Below are positions 52,946 to 58,659 of a stretch of DNA of 58,659 nt, piece after piece (position 1 is the first letter of the stretch; every line of letters starts with the position of its first letter). The notes below the pieces were generated by a model. That model was not told the origin of the DNA. It made no database searches and worked only from the letters and a program-made list of their open reading frames with translations. A program made the translations under genes and the position numbers. This stretch comes from Metabacillus rhizolycopersici (GTDB lineage: Bacteria; Bacillota; Bacilli; Bacillales; Bacillaceae): positions 1 through 58,659 of the forward strand of contig NZ_JAIQUM010000030.1 in NCBI RefSeq assembly GCF_020075705.1. The letters run 5' to 3'.

Positions 52946-53911
52946 TTACTCACCTACCATACCGTCGTTATCACGATCGTCCATATATGGGTATAGCCAA
53001 TGATCACTTGTTATTGGCATACTAAAACCTGCTGCTTTTGCTTCTTTAATCGTCACCTGTCCATTACCGTTTGTATCAACACTAGAAATATCACCGCTTG
53101 TGTTTGAACTAGTTGAATCAGAAGGCTCACTGCCTGTTAAACCGAGTGATTCATTTACTTCATCAGGGTTCACGTTGTCAAATGTATCAACGATTTCGTT
53201 ACCCATTAAAGTATAGGTATACTGATAACTTGAAGGAATCTGCGTTTCCGTATTCGGATATGTGATAATTGCTTCAAAATTAGTAGCTCCACCTGCACTA
53301 CGGATTACGTCTTCCATATAAGCTACATCACCGTGTCGGTTGAGCGTACTATCTTGTGGGGTAATATTATAAGCATTCGATACCCCTCCGAGAGAATCAG
53401 CAATGATATGTCCTTCATCTAAAACGTCACTTTCGACACCAGGAACCTTTGCCTCATCAGAATAGTATCTGCCAGACGATAATACAGGTTCGTTACTGTC
53501 ATCTTGTAGAATGATTTCGTCAGCAATGACACGTACTAGTTGCCCGTATTCATTAGTAAATGCCCAATATTCACGATCCCCATAACCAATGTCAACAACG
53601 ACGTTAGGTTCACGATAACCAGACAAATCACCACCATCAACCTCAATAAGTTTGTATCCTGAGAACAGCTCATTATTTGGTTGGGTTGGTGTTTCCTCCG
53701 CAACCGGAACACTCGGCGTTTCCTCTACTACTGGTTCATCAACAACCGTAGTGACAGGTTCTTCTTTTTCATTATTTTTATTTGTTTCAACTGTGGTTAC
53801 TTCTTGTGAATCTGTTTCTACATCTGTATTGGATGTATCTTCTACGTTGGTACAACCAACCATAAAGATGATCGTTAAAAGTAAGATTAAATAGTTCATT
53901 TTCTTTTTCAT
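52946..53911 (-). CDS. Secreted lipoprotein nuclease with C-terminal excalibur domain
   Basis: This 321-aa protein has a lipoprotein signal (LILLLTIIFMVGC, lipobox VGC) and a Thr/Glu/Val-rich linker. The DNA/RNA non-specific nuclease domain (about 115-235) is of the DNA-entry (NucA/EndA) type: LDEGHIIADSLGG (the DRGH-like catalytic His) and NAYNITPQDSTLNRHG. The C-terminal excalibur block is SDHWLYPYMDDRDNDGMVGE. Excalibur domains normally end in D-G-V-V-C-E; here the final cysteine is glycine, so the usual disulfide cannot form. It is membrane-anchored on the outside, and DNA uptake or nutrient use is plausible. Confidence 0.85.
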   Translation of the reverse strand: MKKKMNYLILLLTIIFMVGCTNVEDTSNTDVETDSQEVTTVETNKNNEKEEPVTTVVDEPVVEETPSVPVAEETPTQPNNELFSGYKLIEVDGGDLSGYREPNVVVDIGYGDREYWAFTNEYGQLVRVIADEIILQDDSNEPVLSSGRYYSDEAKVPGVESDVLDEGHIIADSLGGVSNAYNITPQDSTLNRHGDVAYMEDVIRSAGGATNFEAIITYPNTETQIPSSYQYTYTLMGNEIVDTFDNVNPDEVNESLGLTGSEPSDSTSSNTSGDISSVDTNGNGQVTIKEAKAAGFSMPITSDHWLYPYMDDRDNDGMVGE

Positions 53912-54180
53912 TTTAGGACTCCTTATATTATTTTTTACTGATCATTCTAGAGATCTTTGAATAAAACATAAATTAACATTGTTAACCTATTTATAGTAGT
54001 ATATTACAATATCAATTTTATTACAGTAGTACTTAGTTCAAAGTATGTAGTATTAAATTCCAATATTGAATACAAAATTAATTGAAATTATGCAACACTC
54101 AACTTCTTTATATGTGACAGATTGTAATATTAAGTACTAACTTACATACTATATTCCTCACCTAAAGGGACTCTATATTT

Positions 54181-54230
54181 ATCCAAACCGCACTTATTTA
54201 TGATACGGTTCACCGTAACGCATCTAAATG
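54181..54230 (-). repeat. Family 2 motif
   Basis: On the minus strand this is TACGGTGAACCGTATCATAA then TAAGTGCGGTTTGGATAAAT. TACGGT/ACCGTA and AACCG/CGGTT are alternative pairings of the same bases, as in an attenuator-like switch. Confidence 0.5.
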
Positions 54231-54260
54231 AGTGAGGTACTATATGCTTTAAAACTCGAG

Positions 54261-54400
54261 TTAACAAGATATTCTCTCAATAGGATTAGGGGCAGGCATT
54301 TCAAATAAATATCCCTGAAAAAGCTGATATTCTGCTTGTTTTAACCATTGGACCATTTCAACAGTGAAAAATCTAACGATTCCGGGATGTATAAATAAAA
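54261..54400 (-). pseudogene. EAL-domain phosphodiesterase C-terminal remnant
   Basis: The reading frame gives FFTVEMVQWLKQAEYQLFQG then YLFEMPAPNPIER, ending at 54261. FQGYLFEMPAP matches the final strand of EAL domains (QGYLFGKP). No upstream EAL body remains, so it is a truncated end of a cyclic-di-GMP phosphodiesterase-type gene. Confidence 0.5.
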
Positions 54401-54426
54401 TTAGTCTGTTTGTACTTTTTTTCAAA

Positions 54427-54474
54427 TAAAATTAGTCATGTAGAACCTTACGTGACTAATTTCATTTTTTTAGC
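54427..54474. terminator. Terminator hairpin after the EAL remnant
   Basis: AAATTAGTCA pairs with TGACTAATTT, followed by a T run on the + strand. Confidence 0.65.
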
Positions 54475-54545
54475 TACAAAAGGGCACGAGGTGCGGGCAG
54501 GACTTAATATCCTGATAGAAAAGGACAGCAGCTTTCGCATTTACA

Positions 54546-55397
54546 TTATCTTAGGCTTTCTTTGGCAGATTTTAATGTATTATACATCAGCATTGTTATT
54601 GTCATCGGGCCGACTCCTTTTGGAACAGGGGTAATATATCCCGCTTTTTCACTCACCTCATCAAAGGCAACATCTCCGCAAAGCTTGCCGGCTTCATTGC
54701 GGTTCATCCCGACATCAATGACGACAGCACCTTCTTTTATGTGTTCTGCTTTGATAAAGTTTGCTATTCTGGCATCAACAATCAAAATATCCGCCTGCGT
54801 CGTATGTAGTTTTAAATCCCTCGTTTTAGAGTGACAATAGGTAACGGTGGCATTCTGGTTTAACAATAATTGTCCAATCGGTTTTCCAACAATATTGCTT
54901 CTTCCAACCACCACAGCTTTTTTACCAGAAACAGAAATTTCGGACTCTTCCAGTAATACTATAATCCCATATGGTGCGCAAGGGAGGAAGGTATTTCGGC
55001 CTTTCATCAATCTGCCGATATTGATTGGATGAAGGCCGTCAACATCCTTTGCAGGAATTATTGTTTCAGATACCTTTTTTTCATCAATGTGTTTTGGAAG
55101 CGGAAGCTGAACCAAAATACCGTGGATTTTTGGGTCCCCATTCAACTCTTCAATCTTTGCCAGCAATTCTTCCTCTCTTATTTCTTCAGGCATTTCAATT
55201 AATATGGAGTACATTCCAAGTTCTTCACATGCTTTTAGTTTAATGTTTACGAAAGTCCGGGAGTCGTGGTTATTTCCAACAAGAATCACTGCTAATCCAG
55301 GGGTTACATTCTTGGCTTTAAGCTGTTTAACTTTTTCGTCGATTTCTATTCTTTTTTTTGTGGCAATTTCTTTTCCGTTGATGATTTTAGCTGTCAT
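54546..55397 (-). CDS. folD: FolD, methylenetetrahydrofolate dehydrogenase/cyclohydrolase (divergent)
   Basis: The 283-aa cytosolic folate-pathway enzyme starts behind AAGGAGAG. It has LVQLPLPKHIDEKKV, KDVDGLHPINIGRLMKG, VVVGRSNIVGKPIGQLLL and IDVGMNRN, the expected folate and NADP motifs. Two positions differ from typical FolD. The usual Y-V-x-x-K active site reads TFVNIKLK, so Tyr is Phe with Lys kept. The usual A-A-G-x-P segment reads VDARIANFI. A Tyr to Phe change here is known to impair cyclohydrolase in the human enzyme. It may be a specialised or second FolD; its neighbour is a GlcG/HbpS protein and a broken regulator. Confidence 0.9.
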   Translation of the reverse strand: MTAKIINGKEIATKKRIEIDEKVKQLKAKNVTPGLAVILVGNNHDSRTFVNIKLKACEELGMYSILIEMPEEIREEELLAKIEELNGDPKIHGILVQLPLPKHIDEKKVSETIIPAKDVDGLHPINIGRLMKGRNTFLPCAPYGIIVLLEESEISVSGKKAVVVGRSNIVGKPIGQLLLNQNATVTYCHSKTRDLKLHTTQADILIVDARIANFIKAEHIKEGAVVIDVGMNRNEAGKLCGDVAFDEVSEKAGYITPVPKGVGPMTITMLMYNTLKSAKESLR

Positions 55398-55690
55398 TTT
55401 TTTCTCTCCTTAACCTTTTGTTACTCATCAAGCAATCTTCATCCGGAATATTTTGCTTTACCTTCGAAAGAACACCATTTACAAACTTGATTGACTGACC
55501 ATACCCATTCATAATCTTCGTTAAAACTGTGAATTCAACTCCATTTTAAGAGAGTCTTCCCCTTTGGTGTCATTTTATAAACGAGCTCTCCAGAATTACA
55601 TCAAATTGTGGTTCATCTACCTGAGAGATTAATTCCAAGTTTTTTTTGAAACTTGCACCTTCGGTAGATAGTCGCATCGCACTCTCCCAC
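55385..55690 (-). pseudogene. Winged-helix regulator remnant
   Basis: Two minus-strand frames carry GELVYKMTPKGKTLLKWS (the wing and following helix of MarR/PadR-type regulators) and FTVLTKIMNGYGQSIKFVNG then VLSKVKQNIPDEDCLMSNK. They are offset, with a stop between. The upstream DNA-binding half is lost. The tail overlaps the FolD ribosome site. It was probably the former regulator of folD. Confidence 0.5.
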
Positions 55691-55878
55691 AACCATCATC
55701 CGCTTATATTTGGTTTCTTAAGCTCGGTGACAAATGACCAACTGAAAATCTTCTCTAAGCTTCGAAGTAAGGGTATTATTTAATAAAATAATATTAAACT
55801 ATTATAGAAGTCAAAAGCTCAATTAACTTTGCAGATTTTTAGTTCTGATCTGATAATCAAAAAGGAGGTTCATTTAGT

Positions 55879-56298
55879 ATGAACAAAATCAATTTAGAAA
55901 TTGCAAAGGAAATTATCACTGGTGCTGAAGAAGAGGCAAAAAAAATTGGTGTTTCCATGGTCATTTCGGTAGTAGATGAGGGTGGTAATCTGATTGCAGT
56001 ACACCGAATGGATGATGCCTGGTTGGCTAGCATTGATATTGCCCAAAATAAAGCTTGGACATCTGTTGCCTTAAAAATGCCAACATCCAATTTAGCTGAT
56101 GCAACAGTTCCTGCTGCTGAACTTTATGGATTAAATACAACAAACAATGGACGTCTTGTTGTTTTTGGTGGAGGAATTCCTCTTTTTCAAGAAGGAAAAG
56201 TTATAGGAGCAGTAGGTGTAAGCGGCAGCACAGTTCCAAATGATGTGCAAGTTGCAGAAGCAGCTGTAAATGTATTTAATAATAAATTTTCTCTTTAA
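55879..56298 (+). CDS. GlcG/HbpS (DUF336) family protein
   Basis: The 139-aa protein starts at an ATG behind AAAGGAGG. It has EEAKKIGVSMVISVVDEGGN, then NLIAVHRMDDAWLASIDIAQ, and ends GKVIGAVGVSGSTVPNDVQV, the standard HbpS fold. Members bind haem or corrinoid-type ligands and often accompany glycolate, diol or C1-metabolism genes. It is divergent from the folD cluster. The ligand is unknown. A long hairpin terminator follows at 56781-56834. Confidence 0.88.
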   Translation: MNKINLEIAKEIITGAEEEAKKIGVSMVISVVDEGGNLIAVHRMDDAWLASIDIAQNKAWTSVALKMPTSNLADATVPAAELYGLNTTNNGRLVVFGGGIPLFQEGKVIGAVGVSGSTVPNDVQVAEAAVNVFNNKFSL

Positions 56299-56456
56299 TT
56301 ACCGGTTCAAGTAAGTAGAGATCATCATTTCCTGTACAAACTACATGCACGTTGAAATAGGATAGTCGGTGCAACAGAGCTGACACTCCTATTTCAATTT
56401 ACCCTTAGATCTATTTTTCACATATTAATTCAACATTCCCTTATTTAAATATATTG

Positions 56457-56538
56457 GAACCTCACTTACTTATGATACGGTTCCCCACTATTAATGCTAA
56501 ACTACATCCTCAACAATATGGCCCTTTAATTGAATAAT
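56457..56538. repeat. Family 2 motif (-) joined to family 1 motif (+)
   Basis: Minus-strand GGGGAACCGTATCATAAGTA and GAGGATGTAGTTTAG are followed on the + strand by CCTCAACAATATGGCCCTTT and TTGAATAATCC. It has the same order as 4923-5012. Confidence 0.6.
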
Positions 56539-56631
56539 CCAGATTTAGTTTAAGGGTCAAAAGAAAAATCCTATACTAGCAGGGGTTTATCAAACTTTTA
56601 TTTAAATTATCGAACTTTATTTCGATCTACA

Positions 56632-56735
56632 TCTAAATCACTGTACATTTTTTATCGTTTGATAACGAAACTTTTGTTGATATTCAAAACTTTTATTTAC
56701 AAACCATACCCTTGAATTTCTAGTTTATTAATAAT
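56632..56735 (-). pseudogene. Fragment duplicated from the PH-domain gene at 50431
   Basis: About 80 bp are near identical to 50563-50642 (for example CACTGTACATTTTTTATCG and CGAAACTTTTGTTG), then about 25 bp are deleted and the match resumes (ATTTCT.GTTT). It is a relic, with no start or stop of its own. Confidence 0.75.
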
Positions 56736-56780
56736 CAATTCAATATTTTCCTCAACAAACGAGTGCGTTTGCTAAACAAG

Positions 56781-56834
56781 AAATACAGGGTTCCTCCATA
56801 TTTGTCCTGTATAATATGGAGGAACCCTGTATTT
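56781..56834. terminator. 21-bp perfect hairpin between convergent genes
   Basis: The arms at 56781-56801 and 56814-56834 are perfect reverse complements (core CAGGGTTCCTCCATAT), with a T run on the + strand. Confidence 0.85.
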
Positions 56835-56881
56835 TTTATGGATTTTTCGATTTAAATCTTAATAATTTTATAAACTCCAGT

Positions 56882-57199
56882 TTACAATGAACATTCATGA
56901 ATAAGATTGCATTCAATCCAGTGATCACAAATTTTAATATGTTGTTTCACTGTATCTAGACACGTGATCATTCCAGTCATCGTGGTAACTTCCTTTTCGT
57001 GAAAGTAACTTATTTTGATTTCCATTTTCCCCTGAAAAGCCTGTAAAAGGATCTGATTAATTTCTTCTTTTTTTTGTTCATCGATGATCGGTATCTGTTT
57101 ATGTTTTGATTCCATGCTTCGATGAATAATGGCGTCTCGATGTTCCATCAGCATCATTCGGCTACTTTCCCATAGCCCATTTCCTTGTAGTTTTTTCAT
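56882..57199 (-). CDS. YolD-like protein
   Basis: The 105-aa protein starts at an ATG (57199) overlapping the stop of the polymerase gene by ATGA. It has GLWESSRMMLMEHRDAIIHR (the YolD signature WE-S-MMLPEH) and a C-terminal beta region, MTGMITCLDTVKQHIKICD. YolD proteins are encoded beside Y-family polymerases in Bacillus and phage SP-beta and form a counterpart of the UmuD/UmuC pair. It is probably damage-inducible with uvrX. Confidence 0.9.
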   Translation of the reverse strand: MKKLQGNGLWESSRMMLMEHRDAIIHRSMESKHKQIPIIDEQKKEEINQILLQAFQGKMEIKISYFHEKEVTTMTGMITCLDTVKQHIKICDHWIECNLIHECSL

Positions 57200-58464
57200 T
57201 TTATATGTCCTCCAATTTTCTGAGCTAAGAACTTCGCTTGCCCAGATCGTGTTAGTGAAGAGGCAAAGAAAATAGAGGTCTCTCCAAATTTTTGTTTGAT
57301 TGAATCCACACATTTCTCTAAAGAGAGTTGTCTTTCTCGATTTTCAAAAAAAGACAACTGCAAACAATCATCTGTCTGGAATTGACTGAGTGAGACAAAT
57401 ATTTTCCGAACAGGTAGCTGATTCCAGTATTGATGAAAGAGCATTTTAACTGTTTCGAACACCTCACTCGTTAGGCAGGAGGGTTGTCGTAATTTCTTTT
57501 GTCGATGAAATCCAGTTGGATTTTTAAAATCGGCTCCTTGTATGCCAACATGAACAACTGTCCCCATATACCCTTTATAACGGCTTCTTTGACAGACCAA
57601 GGAAGATAATTCTAAAAGGACTACCTCAATATCCTTTGCTTTATAATAGTCAATCGGAAGAGTCGTTTGGCGGCCAATTCCTTTTTGTAAAGAAAATGCA
57701 TCCGGAGTAACCGGTGAATAATCAATACCATTAGCTGTAGCCCATAAGACTTGGGCCAAAATATCGCATTTTTTTCCATGATATTTTTGTAATTTCCCTT
57801 TAAAATCGGCTACACTTGTTTTCGCTACATCTCCGATAGTTTTTAAACCAATTTGATGGAGATGATAAAGTGTTTTGGAACCAACACCGAACATTTTGTC
57901 AGGTGTTAAAGGCCACAGATACTCAGTTATATTACTTTTCGTTAATTCAAAAATTCCGTCTGCATTTTTCTTAGCGAAGTTATCACAGGCCATCTTTGCC
58001 AGAACCTTATTTTCCCCAATGCCGATCCGCACATAAATGCCTGTTTGAATGAGAATTCGTTTTTGAATATGAAGCGCCATGTCTCGAGGCGATTCAAAAA
58101 AGTGAAGAGAGGCAGTGACATCTAAAAACTGTTCGTCAATCGAGAAAGGTTCCACAAGATTCGTATACGATTCTAGAATAGAAGTTATCTGTAAGGAAAC
58201 ATTTACATACTCCTGCATCCTTGGTTGAATAGCCACTAACTCAGGACATTTAGCGAATGCTTCACGAAGCGATTCAGCCGTGGAAACACCAAAACTTTTA
58301 GCGATTGGACAAGCTGCCAAAACAATCCCACTGCGCCTTTTTGGATCCCCAGCAACAGCTAATGGTTTGTTGGCATATTGAGGGTGGGCCGCTTTTTCTA
58401 CTGAAGCATAGAATGACTGACAATCGGCTAAGAAAATCACTTTTTTCTTCATGTTGCTAATCAA
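57196..58464 (-). CDS. uvrX: Y-family DNA polymerase, UvrX type
   Basis: This translesion polymerase is 422 aa. The catalytic palm begins KVIFLADCQSFYASVEKAAH (first metal Asp and steric gate region). SIDEQFLDV carries the next catalytic acidic pair, altered from the usual SIDE-x-Y/F. It continues VGSKTLYHLHQIGLKTIGDV (helix-hairpin-helix) and a little-finger domain. The C-terminus is LAQKIGGHIK. It overlaps yolD downstream (4 bp) and a 65-aa gene upstream (8 bp), so the three form a tightly coupled operon. It acts in replication past damage; LexA control is likely but the promoter is outside the window. Confidence 0.92.
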   Translation of the reverse strand: MISNMKKKVIFLADCQSFYASVEKAAHPQYANKPLAVAGDPKRRSGIVLAACPIAKSFGVSTAESLREAFAKCPELVAIQPRMQEYVNVSLQITSILESYTNLVEPFSIDEQFLDVTASLHFFESPRDMALHIQKRILIQTGIYVRIGIGENKVLAKMACDNFAKKNADGIFELTKSNITEYLWPLTPDKMFGVGSKTLYHLHQIGLKTIGDVAKTSVADFKGKLQKYHGKKCDILAQVLWATANGIDYSPVTPDAFSLQKGIGRQTTLPIDYYKAKDIEVVLLELSSLVCQRSRYKGYMGTVVHVGIQGADFKNPTGFHRQKKLRQPSCLTSEVFETVKMLFHQYWNQLPVRKIFVSLSQFQTDDCLQLSFFENRERQLSLEKCVDSIKQKFGETSIFFASSLTRSGQAKFLAQKIGGHIK

Positions 58465-58654
58465 TCTCCGTCAATTTGATTTTTAAGTATTCACTGAGAA
58501 TGATGGTAATTTGAGCTTGAATAAAACCGTGCAATAGACTCATTTCATGTTCGTATCCTCTACATAGAAATTGCGTGAATAAACCGTTGGATTCATGTTG
58601 TTGGGATAAGATTTTAATTCCTCTTTTTCGCATTTGCTTTTCTTTATCTTTCAA
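58457..58654 (-). CDS. Small protein heading the uvrX operon
   Basis: The 65-aa protein reads MKDKEKQMRKRGIKILSQQH then ESNGLFTQFLCRGYEHEMSL. It overlaps uvrX by 8 bp. Small helical proteins of this kind precede uvrX in several Bacillus genomes; the role is unknown. Its ribosome site is at the window edge, so the start is likely but not verifiable. Confidence 0.65.
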   Translation of the reverse strand: MKDKEKQMRKRGIKILSQQHESNGLFTQFLCRGYEHEMSLLHGFIQAQITIILSEYLKIKLTEID

Positions 58655-58659
58655 TTCCC

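Overview
The window looks like a low-GC Bacillales chromosome (Bacillaceae/Planococcaceae; Lysinibacillus or a relative is plausible but not proven). The reasons are strong AGGAGG-type ribosome sites, a XerS-type recombinase, an EcsB-like permease, a paired UvrX/YolD operon, a paiAB-like pair and IS4/IS110/Tn552/Tn3 elements of Firmicute type. Conserved core functions are few: the tail of malate synthase G, pyruvate carboxylase, and at the far end FolD and the UvrX/YolD operon. Nearly everything between about 4.7 and 54 kb is accessory DNA.

Layout. (1) 1-4660: malate synthase G tail, a decayed IS4 copy, a decayed MFS gene, then intact pyruvate carboxylase. (2) 4738-13730: a complete Tn552-like transposon. 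It has 86-bp terminal repeats and a 10-bp direct repeat, p480/p271-type transposition genes, and a resolvase with its res region. Instead of a resistance gene it carries a regulator, an MFS transporter, an M20 amidohydrolase and a glutaminase. It sits inside the res site of a second resolvase gene (13828-14451). (3) 14.7-27 kb: a run of mostly single, same-strand small genes. They are separated by a dispersed motif (core ATCGGGCGC followed by TTGAATAA) that often forms the 5' arm of a terminator-like hairpin. A group II intron is inserted exactly in one copy. (4) 27.3-30.3 kb: XerS-like recombinase, a broken HepT gene and a two-gene HipA-like kinase locus. (5) 31080-40306: a complete Tn3-family transposon (39-bp inverted repeats, TACAA duplication) that splits a small gene in a reconstructible way. 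It carries marR-paiA-paiB, a broken lysE, a DapA-like gene, a DinB-like gene and a YczE-like gene; its transposase is frameshifted by a 5-bp tandem duplication.

(6) 40.4-48.5 kb: a plasmid- or integrative-element-like segment. It has an IS110 stub, DNA-binding-like small proteins, an XRE regulator, Fic, a HepT/MNT pair with the MNT interrupted, a RadC-like protein, and two related structured RNA loci. The larger (about 47325-48220, roughly 0.9 kb, + strand) has long-range pairing, three two-hairpin modules and a 3' domain. A second copy of that 3' domain lies at 41967-42152, with compensatory changes in several helices. This is the most interesting object in the window; its size and ornateness recall the GOLLD/ROOL class of large RNAs, but I cannot assign it. 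(7) 48.8-54 kb: HNH protein, bacterial PH-domain protein, a YHYH/excalibur surface protein and a secreted nuclease with an excalibur tail. (8) 54.2-58.6 kb: EAL remnant, a divergent FolD, a regulator remnant, a GlcG/HbpS-like protein and the YolD/UvrX translesion operon.

How the parts work together. The Tn552 cargo reads as a portable uptake-and-hydrolysis route ending in glutamate. The Tn3 cargo reads as a MarR-controlled acetylation/export set. Many junctions are sharp enough to reconstruct the pre-insertion sequences by eye. All functional assignments come from reading motifs and family resemblance; no database search was run.
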